64,000 bases of DNA from JALSHZ01 sp964614535 (GCA_964614535.1 CAZTOZ010000048.1:1-64000); one strand, 5' to 3'; shown: positions 41,095 to 50,417, numbered from the stretch's first letter. Translations and numbers: made by a program. Notes: generated from the letters alone by a model not told the origin.

Positions 41095-43758
41095 ATGAAC
41101 GCAGTGATGCAACCACAGGACACCGATTCCCAGGAGACGCAGGAGTGGCTCGAGGCCATGGCCGCGGTCATCGAGCACGAAGGCATCGAGCGCGCCCATT
41201 TCCTGCTCGAAAAACTGATCGAGGAAGCGCGTCATGCCGGTGCGAACCTGCCGTATTCGGCCAATACCGACTATGTCAACACGATTCCGCCCCATCTGGA
41301 GAAACACAATCCCGGGGATCAGTCCATCGAGTCGCGGATTCGCTCCTATATCCGCTGGAATGCGGCGGCGATGGTGGTGCGGGCCAACCGCAAGAGCACC
41401 GAGCTGGGGGGACACCTGGCATCGTTTGCGTCGGCGGCGACACTCTACGACGTGGGGTTCAACCACTTCTGGCGGGCGCCCAGTCCGGAGCATGGCGGTG
41501 ACCTGGTCTATTTCCAGGGGCACTCCTCGCCCGGCATCTATGCCCGTGCTTTCATGGAGGGTCGGTTGACCGAGGAGGATCTGGAGAAGTTTCGCCAGGA
41601 GGTCGACGGCGACGGGCTCTCTTCCTATCCGCATCCGTGGTTGATGCCGGATTTCTGGCAGTTTCCGACCGTGTCGATGGGGTTGGGGCCGATCATGTCG
41701 ATCTACCAGGCCCGCTTCATGAAGTACATGCAGCATCGCGGGCTGGCCCACGCGGGGGATCGCAAGGTGTGGGCCTTTCTTGGCGATGGCGAGACCGACG
41801 AGCCGGAGACGCTCGGCGCCATTTCGCTGGCCTCGCGCGAGAAGCTGGACAACCTCATCTGGGTCATCAACTGCAACCTGCAGCGGCTCGACGGGCCGGT
41901 ACGTGGCAATGGCAAGATCATCCAGGAACTGGAGGCGGTCTTCCGTGGCGTCGGCTGGAACGTCATCAAGGTGGTCTGGGGCAGCTATTGGGACAAGCTG
42001 CTGGCGCGCGACCACGATGGCCTGTTGCGTCAGCGCATGATGGAAGCGGTCGATGGCGACTACCAGAACTACAAGTCGAAGGATGGCGCCTATGTGCGGG
42101 AGCACTTCTTCGGCAAGTACCCGGAACTGAAGGCAATGGTCGCCAAGATGACCGACGACGACATCTGGCGCCTCAACCGTGGTGGCCACGATCCGCACAA
42201 GGTCTTTACCGCCTACAACGAGGCGGTCCACCACGAAGGGCAGCCGACCGTGATTCTGGCCAAGACGGTCAAGGGCTACGGCATGGGGGTGACGGTGCAG
42301 GGCAAGATGGGCTCGCACCAGCAGAAGAAGCTCGATGCCCAGGCGATGATCGATTTCAAGAACCGTTTCAACATCCCCATCTCCGACGAGGACGCGGCCG
42401 AGGCCAGGTACTACCGGCCCGACGACGACAGCGAGGAGATCCGCTACCTGCGCGAACGCCGCAAGGCGCTGGGCGGCTACCTGCCGGTGCGGCGCACCCT
42501 CGCCGCGCCGCTGGAGGTGCCACCGCTGTCCACTTTCGAGCCGCTGCTCAAGGACACCGGCGATCGCGAGATGTCCACGACGATGGCCTTCGTGCGGATG
42601 ATCACGCTGCTGTCGCGGGACAAGAAGATCGGCAAGAACATCGTACCGATCGTGCCCGACGAGGCGCGCACCTTCGGTATGGAGGGGATGTTTCGACAGC
42701 TTGGCATCTACTCCTCGGTAGGGCAGCTCTACACGCCGGAGGATCAGGAGCAGGTGATGTTCTACAAGGAGGACAAATCCGGCCAGATCCTCGAGGAGGG
42801 CATCAACGAGGCCGGCGCCATGTGTTCGTGGATCGCCGCCGGCACCGCCTACGCCAACTACGGCGTCAACATGATCCCGTTCTACATCTATTACTCGATG
42901 TTCGGCTTTCAGCGCGTCGGGGATCTGGCCTGGGCGGCGGGCGATCAGCGCACCCGCGGTTTTCTGTTCGGCGGCACCGCCGGCCGGACCACGCTGGCCG
43001 GCGAGGGGTTGCAGCATCAGGATGGTCACAGCCACGTACTGGCCAACACCATTCCCAACTGCATCAGCTACGACCCCACCTTCGCCTACGAGTTGGCGGT
43101 GATCGTGCAGGATGGCCTGCGCCGGATGTACAAGGAGCAGGAGAGCGTCTTCTACTACATCTCGGTGATGAACGAGAACTACCGCCATCCGGCGTTGCCG
43201 GCCGGCGTCGAGGAGGGGATCATCAAGGGGATCTACCGGTTCCAGCAGGGTGGACGCAAGAAGAAGCGGGTTCAGTTGCTCGGTTCCGGCACGATTTTCC
43301 GCGAGGCCATCGCCGCCGCTGAACTGCTGGCCGACGACTGGGGCGTCGATGCCGATCTGTGGAGCGTCACCAGCTTCAACGAACTGACCCGCGAGGCGCA
43401 GGACTGCGAGCGCTGGAACATGCTCCATCCCGAGGCGCCGCCGCGCAAGCCCTATGTGACGCAGGCGCTGGAGCAGGGCAGCGGCCCCTATATCGCCGCC
43501 ACCGACTACATGAAGGTCTATGCCGAGCAGATCCGCGCCTGGGTGCCGGGCAGTTACCGTGTCCTGGGCACCGACGGCTATGGCCGCTCCGATACCCGCG
43601 CCCAGTTGCGCAAGCACTTCGAGGTCGACCGTTACTACATCACCGTGGCGGCGCTGAAGTCGCTGGCGGACGAGGGCACGATACCGGCCGGCGACGTCAC
43701 CAAGGCGATCCGCAAATACGGTATCGACACCGAAAAGACCAATCCGCTCTACGCGTAA
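41095..43758 (+). CDS. aceE: Pyruvate dehydrogenase E1 component, homodimeric
   Basis: Decarboxylates pyruvate with thiamine diphosphate and acetylates the lipoyl group of E2. The 887-residue length equals E. coli AceE. Visible landmarks: 'HFWRAPSPEHGGDLVYFQGH' in the N-terminal domain, the thiamine-diphosphate and Mg motif 'FLGDGETDEPETLGAISLAS' ending in 'INCNLQRLDGPVRGNGKI', and the second half 'FRQLGIYSSVGQLYTPEDQE'. First gene of the complete operon aceE-aceF-lpd. The start 'MNAVMQPQDTDSQETQEWLE' is at 41095. Confidence 0.97.
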   Translation: MNAVMQPQDTDSQETQEWLEAMAAVIEHEGIERAHFLLEKLIEEARHAGANLPYSANTDYVNTIPPHLEKHNPGDQSIESRIRSYIRWNAAAMVVRANRKSTELGGHLASFASAATLYDVGFNHFWRAPSPEHGGDLVYFQGHSSPGIYARAFMEGRLTEEDLEKFRQEVDGDGLSSYPHPWLMPDFWQFPTVSMGLGPIMSIYQARFMKYMQHRGLAHAGDRKVWAFLGDGETDEPETLGAISLASREKLDNLIWVINCNLQRLDGPVRGNGKIIQELEAVFRGVGWNVIKVVWGSYWDKLLARDHDGLLRQRMMEAVDGDYQNYKSKDGAYVREHFFGKYPELKAMVAKMTDDDIWRLNRGGHDPHKVFTAYNEAVHHEGQPTVILAKTVKGYGMGVTVQGKMGSHQQKKLDAQAMIDFKNRFNIPISDEDAAEARYYRPDDDSEEIRYLRERRKALGGYLPVRRTLAAPLEVPPLSTFEPLLKDTGDREMSTTMAFVRMITLLSRDKKIGKNIVPIVPDEARTFGMEGMFRQLGIYSSVGQLYTPEDQEQVMFYKEDKSGQILEEGINEAGAMCSWIAAGTAYANYGVNMIPFYIYYSMFGFQRVGDLAWAAGDQRTRGFLFGGTAGRTTLAGEGLQHQDGHSHVLANTIPNCISYDPTFAYELAVIVQDGLRRMYKEQESVFYYISVMNENYRHPALPAGVEEGIIKGIYRFQQGGRKKKRVQLLGSGTIFREAIAAAELLADDWGVDADLWSVTSFNELTREAQDCERWNMLHPEAPPRKPYVTQALEQGSGPYIAATDYMKVYAEQIRAWVPGSYRVLGTDGYGRSDTRAQLRKHFEVDRYYITVAALKSLADEGTIPAGDVTKAIRKYGIDTEKTNPLYA

Positions 43759-43776
43759 CCGGCGAGGGTTTCAGCT

Positions 43777-45090
43777 ATGGCTATCAAAGAGATCGTGGTG
43801 CCGGATATCGGCGATTTTGATGAGGTGGAGATCATCGAAGTGCTGGTCAGCCCCGGCGACACCATCGCCGCCGAGGATTCCCTGATCACGCTGGAGTCGG
43901 ACAAGGCCTCGATGGAGATTCCCTCCAGTGACGGCGGCGTGGTCAAGGACGTGCTGGTGAAGGTCGGGGACAAAATCACCTCGGGTGGCGTCATCCTGAC
44001 GCTGGAGACCGCGGCCGCAGAGGGCGCCGCGCCGGCGGAGGGGGGCGAGCCAGCCGCCGAGACACCGGCGCAGGAACCTCCGGCGCCACCGCCCGCCGCA
44101 TCCGCTGCGGCGGCCGAGTCCGCGCAGCCGGCACCGTCGCCGCGTGTCGAGGGACACGGTCCGTCGCCGACGCGCAAGCTCAGTGACGTCAGCTTCAACA
44201 ACGCCTATGCCAGCCCTGCGGTACGCAAGTTCGCGCGGGAGCTGGGCGTCGATCTCAACGAGGTCGATGGCAGCGGGCGCAAGGGGAGGATTCTGCGGGA
44301 GGACGTGCAGAACTACGTCAAGAAGGCGCTCTCGGGTGGTGTCGGCGGCGGCATGAAAGTGGCGCCGATGCCGGAGATCGACTTCTCCCAGTGGGGTGAT
44401 GTGGAGGTCCAGCCGCTGTCGAAGATCAACCGGCTCACCGGTGAGTTCCTGCATCGCAACTGGGTGACGATTCCCCACGTCACCCAGTTCGACGAGGCCG
44501 ATATCACCGACCTCGAGGCGTTCCGCAAGTCGATGGCCGACGAATACAAGGAGCAGGGCATCAAGATCACGCTGTTGTCGTTTCTGATGAAAGCGGTGGT
44601 CTCCGGCCTGAAGGCAATGCCGCGCTTCAATTCGTCGCTCGACCCCAACGGTGAGAACCTCATCGTCAAGAGCTACTACAATATCGGTATCGCCGTCGAT
44701 ACACCGGATGGCTTGGTGGTGCCGGTGGTACGCGACGTGGACCGCAAGACCCTGGTCGAACTGGCCACCGATCTGCGCGATATCAGCGTCAAGGCGCGGG
44801 AGAAGAAGCTCAAGCCGGCCGACATGCAGGGTGGCTGCATGACCATCTCCAGCCTGGGTGGAATCGGCGGCACGCAGTTCACGCCGATCGTCAACGCACC
44901 CGAAGTGGCCATTCTGGGCGTATCGCGGGCCAAGATGCAGCCGGTCTGGAATGGTGAGAGTTTCGAGCCACGGCTGATTCTGCCGTTGTCGCTCTCCTAC
45001 GACCATCGCGTCATCGATGGCGCCGATGGCGCGCGTTTCACGTCGTTCTTGAGCCGGACGCTGTCCGACACCCGCCGCCTGTTACTGTAG
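43777..45090 (+). CDS. aceF: Dihydrolipoyl acetyltransferase E2, single lipoyl domain
   Basis: The 437-residue E2 core of the pyruvate dehydrogenase complex. Residues 1-80 form one lipoyl domain with the modified lysine in 'LESDKASMEIPS'. A Pro/Ala/Glu-rich linker follows. The subunit-binding domain is 'ASPAVRKFARELGVDLNEVD' with 'GRKGRILREDV'. The catalytic domain holds 'SLSYDHRVIDGADGARF' (His of the active site). E. coli AceF has three lipoyl domains (630 residues), so this is the short type. It lies 18 bases after aceE and 13 bases before lpd. Confidence 0.96.
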   Translation: MAIKEIVVPDIGDFDEVEIIEVLVSPGDTIAAEDSLITLESDKASMEIPSSDGGVVKDVLVKVGDKITSGGVILTLETAAAEGAAPAEGGEPAAETPAQEPPAPPPAASAAAAESAQPAPSPRVEGHGPSPTRKLSDVSFNNAYASPAVRKFARELGVDLNEVDGSGRKGRILREDVQNYVKKALSGGVGGGMKVAPMPEIDFSQWGDVEVQPLSKINRLTGEFLHRNWVTIPHVTQFDEADITDLEAFRKSMADEYKEQGIKITLLSFLMKAVVSGLKAMPRFNSSLDPNGENLIVKSYYNIGIAVDTPDGLVVPVVRDVDRKTLVELATDLRDISVKAREKKLKPADMQGGCMTISSLGGIGGTQFTPIVNAPEVAILGVSRAKMQPVWNGESFEPRLILPLSLSYDHRVIDGADGARFTSFLSRTLSDTRRLLL

Positions 45091-45103
45091 GAGCAGAACC
45101 GAG

Positions 45104-46876
45104 ATGAGTGAACTGAAGGAAATCCGCGTTCCCGACATCGGCGGTTTCGATGCGGTGGAGGTGATCGAAGTGCTGGTCTCGCCCGGTGATGCCGTCGCCG
45201 TGGACGACTCGCTGATCACGCTGGAATCGGACAAGGCGTCGATGGAGATCCCGAGTCCGCTGGCCGGGACGATCCGGGAAGTGCTGGTGGGTGTTGGAGA
45301 CAAGGTTTCCCAGGGAGACCTGATCGCCCGCGCCGAGGTGGAGACCTCGGGCGAGGTGAGACAGGGCGATGAGGCCGCGCCAGCCGGCGCGCCGGCCGAT
45401 GCCCATGCCGCGGCCACCGAAGCGGCACCGGCGCCGGAACCGGCCAGTTTCCATGGCGCCGCCGACATCGAGGCCGAAGTGGTCGTGCTCGGCTCCGGCC
45501 CCGGTGGCTACACCGCCGCCTTCCGTGCCGCCGATCTCGGCAAGCAGGTGGTGTTGATCGAGCGTTACGACAATATCGGTGGCGTCTGCCTCAACGTCGG
45601 CTGCATCCCGTCGAAGGCGTTGCTCCATGTGGCCGAGGTGGTCACCGAAGCGGCCGGGTTCGACAAGCTGGGCGTCACTTTCGACGCGCCCCGGATCGAC
45701 ATCGACAAGATCCGTGCCCACAAGGAGAAGATCGTCGGCCGGCTCACTGGCGGCCTGCGGCAACTGGCCAAGCAGCGCAAGGTGGAGATCGTCACCGGTT
45801 ATGGCCGGTTCACCTCCCCCCACACCATCGAGGTGACGGCGGGCGACGGCAGCGTCAAGGTGGTGCGGTTCGAATACTGCATCATCGCTGCCGGTTCGCG
45901 CGTCACCAAGCTGCCGTTCATCCCCTGGGACGACCCCCGTGTCATGGATTCCACCGACGCGCTGGCGTTGGAGACGGTGCCGGAGCGCCTGCTGGTCGTC
46001 GGTGGTGGCATCATCGGTCTGGAGATGGCGACGGTCTATCACGCGCTGGGATCGAGGATCACCGTCGTCGAACTCTCCGATGGCCTCATGCCCGGCGCCG
46101 ACCGTGACCTGATCCGCCCCTTCGAGCGTCGCCTCAAGCGCCGCTACGAGAACATCTACACCGGCGCCAGGGTCACGGCGATCACCCCCACCGACAAAGG
46201 CCTGGTCTGCCGCTTCGAGGGAGGCAAGGCGCCGGCCGAGGATGTCTTCGATCGTGTGCTCGTGGCCATCGGGCGGACGCCGAACGGTCTGCTGATCGAT
46301 GCCGACAAGGCGGGTGTGGCCGTGGATGAGCGCGGCTTCATCGCGGTGGACCGGCAGATGCGCACCAATGTGGCGCACATCTTCGCCATCGGCGACATCG
46401 TCGGGCAGCCGATGCTGGCGCACAAGGCCACGCATGAGGGCAAGGTGGCGGCACAGGTGATCGCCGGCGAAAAGTCCTTTTTCGATGCCCGCACCATTCC
46501 CTCGGTGGCCTATACCGACCCGGAAGTGGCCTGGTGCGGCAAGACCGAGGAGCAGCTCCAGGCCGAAGGGGTGGAGTACGAGAAAGGGGCCTTTCCGTGG
46601 GCGGCCAGCGGCCGTGCGCTGAGCATGGGCGCCGACGACGGCATGACCAAGGTGCTGTTCGATGCCAGGACCCATCGTATTCTCGGTGCCGGCATGGTCG
46701 GCAAGAACGCCGGTGAGCTGATTGCCGAGGCGGCGCTGGCCATCGAAATGGACTGCGAGGTCGAGGACATCGCCCTGACCATTCACCCTCACCCCACGCT
46801 GTCGGAAACCTTCAACTTCGCCGCGGAGATGGTCGAGGGGACGATCACCGACCTCTACGTGCCGAAGAAGCGATAG
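45104..46876 (+). CDS. lpd: Dihydrolipoyl dehydrogenase E3 with N-terminal lipoyl domain
   Basis: Reoxidises dihydrolipoamide with NAD+. The 590-residue protein is longer than the classical E3 (about 474) because residues 1-80 form a lipoyl domain ('LESDKASMEIPSPLAGTI') joined by an Ala/Pro linker. The E3 part begins at about residue 120 ('VVVLGSGPGGYTAAFRAADL'), has the redox disulfide 'GGVCLNVGCIPSKALLH' and the active-site 'IHPHPTLSETF'. This resembles the lipoyl-bearing E3 of other beta- and gammaproteobacteria. It ends the operon. Confidence 0.96.
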   Translation: MSELKEIRVPDIGGFDAVEVIEVLVSPGDAVAVDDSLITLESDKASMEIPSPLAGTIREVLVGVGDKVSQGDLIARAEVETSGEVRQGDEAAPAGAPADAHAAATEAAPAPEPASFHGAADIEAEVVVLGSGPGGYTAAFRAADLGKQVVLIERYDNIGGVCLNVGCIPSKALLHVAEVVTEAAGFDKLGVTFDAPRIDIDKIRAHKEKIVGRLTGGLRQLAKQRKVEIVTGYGRFTSPHTIEVTAGDGSVKVVRFEYCIIAAGSRVTKLPFIPWDDPRVMDSTDALALETVPERLLVVGGGIIGLEMATVYHALGSRITVVELSDGLMPGADRDLIRPFERRLKRRYENIYTGARVTAITPTDKGLVCRFEGGKAPAEDVFDRVLVAIGRTPNGLLIDADKAGVAVDERGFIAVDRQMRTNVAHIFAIGDIVGQPMLAHKATHEGKVAAQVIAGEKSFFDARTIPSVAYTDPEVAWCGKTEEQLQAEGVEYEKGAFPWAASGRALSMGADDGMTKVLFDARTHRILGAGMVGKNAGELIAEAALAIEMDCEVEDIALTIHPHPTLSETFNFAAEMVEGTITDLYVPKKR

Positions 46877-46934
46877 CGGTGCCGGGCCGGCGTCGCGGCG
46901 AGCGGCGTTCCTCCGGCCGGGTGGGGTGCCGGCG

Positions 46935-47510
46935 TCAGATCGCCTTGACCCGCAGTTCCTCCAGCTGGCGCGCATGGATGTGTTTGATCAACACCTCCAT
47001 GTCGTCGTCGTGGATGTGACTGAAGCGCACCGCGTACGACCAGCTTCTGGCGCTGACTTCGTCGGCGCGGATGACATCGCCAAACACCAGAATCGGCACG
47101 CCGGAAGGAAACAGCGTGATCGTCAGCTCCACCTTTTCACCGATATCCAGCGGCACGTCGGAGACGAAGCGTATCCCCGACGCGCTCAGATTGACGTGGT
47201 GGGTGGGCACCGCCTTTTTCAACGCCTGCTCGCGCCCCATGGCCGCCGCCAGTTTCTGGATCTTGTCCTCCAGATAGGAAATGTATTCGGCGATATCGGG
47301 GTCGCGCCGGCGGATACGGATCAGCTTCGGTAAATATTTCTCCCGCGCCAGTAGAAATTCGTTGACGATGCTGAAATCCCGCCGTTTCTCTTCGAACAGT
47401 GTGTTAGCTTGCGCCCGCTCGTCGTCGTCGAGCAGGCGCACGACCAGGGCGACGCTGTCGTTGACGCGGAAATAGCTGCGTTTGTTGTCCACCGATGGGT
47501 TCATGGTCAA
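46935..47510 (-). CDS. PilZ-domain protein with helical insertion (second of two)
   Basis: A 191-residue likely cyclic-di-GMP-binding protein. The RxxxR motif ('KRSYFRVND', R11/R15) is at the extreme N-terminus, and the [D/N]xSxxG motif ('VNLSASGIRF', N107/G112) follows after about 90 mostly helical residues. Canonical PilZ domains have these motifs much closer, so a helical insertion is present, as in tetrameric PilZ-type proteins. A beta-barrel follows. It starts with an ATGA overlap with the first PilZ gene and is the last gene of pomA-pomB-pilZ-pilZ. Confidence 0.85.
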   Translation of the reverse strand: MTMNPSVDNKRSYFRVNDSVALVVRLLDDDERAQANTLFEEKRRDFSIVNEFLLAREKYLPKLIRIRRRDPDIAEYISYLEDKIQKLAAAMGREQALKKAVPTHHVNLSASGIRFVSDVPLDIGEKVELTITLFPSGVPILVFGDVIRADEVSARSWSYAVRFSHIHDDDMEVLIKHIHARQLEELRVKAI

Positions 47511-48085
47511 CTCGATGCCACGCGCACGCTCTCCATCTGCCGTGACAGCAGAAAGCGGAGCAGTTCATCCTGATCGTCCTCGCGGATATGGGAGAAGTGG
47601 GCGGCGGTGCTCCAGCGGGTGTCGCCATTCTCCTGCTGGTATTCGGTAGCACGTAGGATCTCGGCGAAGACGACGAAGCGGAAACCGTTCTCCAGTCGCA
47701 GAATCAGCTCGACTCTCGAGCCCGTCGGGTAGTGGGTGCTGCTGTTGAAGCGGATGCCGTTGCCACTGATGTTGACCAGCTGCCGCAGGGTTTCTCCGTC
47801 GCCGAAGTCGCTGTCGCCGTAGGCTGTTTGGCCATCCTCGGCGAGTTTCTCCAGCGCTTTGACATAGGCGAGGATCTCGGGGTAGCGGCGGCCGACCAGT
47901 GCCATCGTCGAGGGTCTCTCGAGTTTCTCGGGCTGGCGTGCGTTGGCTTCGTCGCAGAGCGCGCAGCGTTCCCGGTGGTATTTTTCAAGCTCGGTTTCTG
48001 CCTTTGGCTCCAGTGGTCGCACCTGTAGGTCCAAGGTGTCGTTGATGCGAAAGAATTCGCGTCGGTTGTCGGCAGTCTCTGTCAT
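47507..48085 (-). CDS. PilZ-domain protein with helical insertion (first of two)
   Basis: A 192-residue protein of the same architecture as its neighbour: RxxxR 'RREFFRIND' (R9/R13) at the start, then helices ('ETELEKYHRERCALCDEANA' and others), then 'NISGNGIRFNS' (N105/G110) with a barrel. The two are clearly paralogous in layout. It overlaps the stop of pomB by an ATGA and the next PilZ gene likewise. The coupling to stator genes suggests a c-di-GMP-controlled brake or adjuster of flagellar rotation; that role is inferred. Confidence 0.85.
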   Translation of the reverse strand: MTETADNRREFFRINDTLDLQVRPLEPKAETELEKYHRERCALCDEANARQPEKLERPSTMALVGRRYPEILAYVKALEKLAEDGQTAYGDSDFGDGETLRQLVNISGNGIRFNSSTHYPTGSRVELILRLENGFRFVVFAEILRATEYQQENGDTRWSTAAHFSHIREDDQDELLRFLLSRQMESVRVASS

Positions 48086-48990
48086 CTCTTCTTCACCTCT
48101 TGGGGGCGAACGTCGGACCGCGTGGCCGCACCGTTCTCACTGGCGGCCAGGTCGATGCTTGTCTCTTGTTCGCCGTTCTCGGCCGTCGATGCTTTGTCGT
48201 CGCTGTCCGAACTGGTATCGACGCTGATCTCGATGCGCCGGTTCTTGGCCCGGTTGGCCGGTGAATCGTTCGGATACAGCGGCTGGGTATCGGCATAGGC
48301 GCGGATTTCCAGCCGTGTCGGATCGGCAAAGCCGTGCTTGGTGAGGTAGTGCACGACGCTGGCCGCGCGATCCGCCGACAACACCCAGTTCGACGGGTAG
48401 CGGGCGGTATGGATCGGCCGGTCGTCGGTGTGGCCGGAGACCATCACCTTGCCGCTGCTGCGGTTCAGCACCTCGGTGATCTTGTCGAGGACCGGCAGAA
48501 AGGATTTCGCCAGTCGCGCCGCGCCGGATGGGAACGATCCCTGTTCGTTGATGCGGATCATCAGGGAATCCTCTTCCACCTCGATCTCCAGCAGGCCGTC
48601 GCGTATCTCCTCGTCCAGCTTGTTGATGAGCATGTGGACGGTCTCACGGACCTCTTCGGATTCCGTATCCAGCCGTTCCGGATTCTCCCGCACGATATCG
48701 ACCGTTTTCTGTTGCACGATCGGGATCGGCGTGGGCTCCGGTCTTCCCGGAGTGAATTCCTGGGCAATGACGCTCTCGCCCTTTGGAATCTCGCCATCGG
48801 GGACGATTCTCTGGACCCCGAAAGCGTCGCGCAGCGAACCGGCGGCCTTCTGGAATTTGATGGCGTCCATGATCGAGAACGACAGCAGCAGCACGAAAAA
48901 GCACATCAGCAGCGTCATCAGATCGGCAAAGGTCATCACCCATGCCGGCACGCCTTCTTCGCATTCTGGGCATTCGCATTCTTCACTCAT
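48082..48990 (-). CDS. pomB: Flagellar stator protein MotB/PomB
   Basis: A 302-residue stator subunit. A Cys/Glu-rich start ('CECPECEEGVPAW') precedes the single helix 'VMTFADLMTLLMCFFVLLLS', with the ion-binding aspartate D23 in 'TFADLM'. The periplasmic part holds a plug-like linker and the OmpA-like peptidoglycan-binding domain ('VSGHTDDRPIHTARYPSNW', 'NRRIEISVD'). The cysteine-rich N-terminus is known from PomB-type proteins, which favours sodium as the coupling ion. A charged, Ser/Glu-rich tail ends it. It starts 6 bases after pomA. Confidence 0.9.
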   Translation of the reverse strand: MSEECECPECEEGVPAWVMTFADLMTLLMCFFVLLLSFSIMDAIKFQKAAGSLRDAFGVQRIVPDGEIPKGESVIAQEFTPGRPEPTPIPIVQQKTVDIVRENPERLDTESEEVRETVHMLINKLDEEIRDGLLEIEVEEDSLMIRINEQGSFPSGAARLAKSFLPVLDKITEVLNRSSGKVMVSGHTDDRPIHTARYPSNWVLSADRAASVVHYLTKHGFADPTRLEIRAYADTQPLYPNDSPANRAKNRRIEISVDTSSDSDDKASTAENGEQETSIDLAASENGAATRSDVRPQEVKKR

Positions 48991-48996
48991 GGCGGC

Positions 48997-49761
48997 TTAC
49001 TTCTTCTTTTTGTCGGAGTCGCGTTTTTCCGCCGGCAGATAGGCGGTCAGCATCTGCTTGAGCACGCGCGGGTTGGTGCCTTCCTGAATGGCATTGACCG
49101 ATTCGAGAATCAGCTGCTTGTTGAGTTTTTCCGCCTCGGCGATGGCGGTGAGCTTGGCTGCGATCGGCCCCGCGATGGCGTTGGCGATGATGGCGCCGTA
49201 GAGGGTCGTCAACAGCGCCACGGCCATGGCTGGGCCGATGGATTTCGGGTCGTCCATGTTGGCGAGCATCTGCACCAGCCCGATCAGGGTGCCGATCATG
49301 CCCATCGCGGGCGCGTAGGCCTCGACCGACTTGAACATCTTGACGCCGTTGAGCTGGCGCTGGATGTCGAGGTTGATCTCCTTGGAGAGCATTTTCTGCA
49401 CGACGTCGGCGGCGTGGCCGTCGATACACATCCGTATGCCGGTGGCGAGGAAGTCGTCACTGATCTTGCGGCCTTCCAGGGCGAGGATGCCCTCCTTGCG
49501 GGCGACGTTGGCCAGTTCCACCGCCTCTTCGATCAGCTGCTCCGGTGGCAGTTCCTTGTGCATGAACGATTTGATGCCGATCTTGAATGAGGCGAGAAAC
49601 TCCGGTAGCGAGATCTGCATCAACGTCGTGGTGAAGGTACCCAGTACGACGATGATGAGACTGGGTACGTTGAAGAATATGCCCGCGCTTCCCCCAAGAA
49701 TGATGGCGCCGATGATGACGCCGAAGGCGCCGATAAATCCCAATAGTGTAGCCAGATCCAC
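48997..49761 (-). CDS. pomA: Flagellar stator protein MotA/PomA
   Basis: A 254-residue integral protein with four hydrophobic segments: two near the N-terminus ('LLGFIGAFGVIIGAIILGG', 'FFNVPSLIIVVLGTFTTTLM') and two after a long cytoplasmic loop ('YAPAMGMIGTLIGLVQML', 'AMAVALLTTLYGAIIANAIA'). The loop carries charged residues that touch the rotor FliG. The short length without the MotA-type extra loop matches PomA of the sodium-driven type. It is the first gene of a four-gene operon with pomB and two PilZ genes. Confidence 0.92.
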   Translation of the reverse strand: MDLATLLGFIGAFGVIIGAIILGGSAGIFFNVPSLIIVVLGTFTTTLMQISLPEFLASFKIGIKSFMHKELPPEQLIEEAVELANVARKEGILALEGRKISDDFLATGIRMCIDGHAADVVQKMLSKEINLDIQRQLNGVKMFKSVEAYAPAMGMIGTLIGLVQMLANMDDPKSIGPAMAVALLTTLYGAIIANAIAGPIAAKLTAIAEAEKLNKQLILESVNAIQEGTNPRVLKQMLTAYLPAEKRDSDKKKK

Positions 49762-50047
49762 GACTGTTTCTCCCGAATGGTGTTTTTCTTGTTCCGTGGC
49801 GAATGCTTGTCAATGTCGCCGCGGGATTGTTGCGTATCGATGGTTTCGGTTGCGTCCTGCCAGTTCCGTGCCGGAACACCCTGTTTGTCGGCAGGTTGCC
49901 GTCATACTGAAGGATGGGTCGGATAAATTTGCAAAGCGATGAGGCGCGGGTCGGATATCGGCAGGGGACCTGGCGATCGTCGTTGGCCGTCGGTGCGCGG
50001 AATTCCTCTCGGGGCGGCAACGGTTTGCCGCCGGATTTTCCGCGCGC
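49762..50047. other. Intergenic region upstream of pomA
   Basis: No gene is supported in these 286 bases. It contains the pomA promoter region on the minus strand, and a pyrimidine-rich stretch near 49775-49800 (gtgtttttcttgttcc on the plus strand). No clear flagellar sigma-28 or sigma-54 promoter was recognised. It ends at the terminator of the neighbouring small gene. Confidence 0.4.
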
Positions 50048-50078
50048 AAAAAAAAGCGGCCATGGGAACCATGGCCGC
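50048..50078 (-). terminator. Intrinsic terminator of the 105-residue gene
   Basis: A ten-pair stem GCGGCCATGG / CCATGGCCGC with a three-base loop, followed in the minus direction by eight T residues (eight A on the plus strand, 50048-50055). It is 21 bases past the stop of the small minus-strand gene. Confidence 0.92.
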
Positions 50079-50099
50079 ACCAATTTCGCCAGAAATCGG

Positions 50100-50417
50100 T
50101 TAGTCATCCAGAATGAACTCTTGCAGGTCATCCAGCGAGTAGAACTCTGATCCTCTGATGAAGCCTGCCCCGACAGAATCCTTCAGCTCAGCCGCCCTCC
50201 CTTGGTCGTCCCACCCCGCGATCCAGTCCGGCGGTAGGTTGTCCAGCGTATGAACCAAAGCGATGCTGCCATCGGAGTTCAAGGATAGATGCGTCTCTCC
50301 GGTGTCAAAATCCCTGAATCCCGGCATGAAACCGAAGCACAAGTTACCGAAACTTACTCCTGGCATTCGATTGTACAACTTGCGCTGCTCGAGAACCTCT
50401 GCTGTACCAATCAGCAT
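50100..50417 (-). CDS. Unknown 105-residue acidic protein
   Basis: Not recognised. The ATG at 50417 has AGAGGT six bases upstream. The protein reads 'MLIGTAEVLEQRKLYNRMPG' to 'FYSLDDLQEFILDD': acidic at the end, with 'SLNSDGSIALVHTLDNLPPD' in the middle, and no signal peptide. Its base composition is visibly lower in GC than neighbours and it has its own promoter region and terminator, which suits a transferred cassette gene. Toxin-immunity-type small acidic proteins look like this, but there is no specific evidence. Confidence 0.6.
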   Translation of the reverse strand: MLIGTAEVLEQRKLYNRMPGVSFGNLCFGFMPGFRDFDTGETHLSLNSDGSIALVHTLDNLPPDWIAGWDDQGRAAELKDSVGAGFIRGSEFYSLDDLQEFILDD

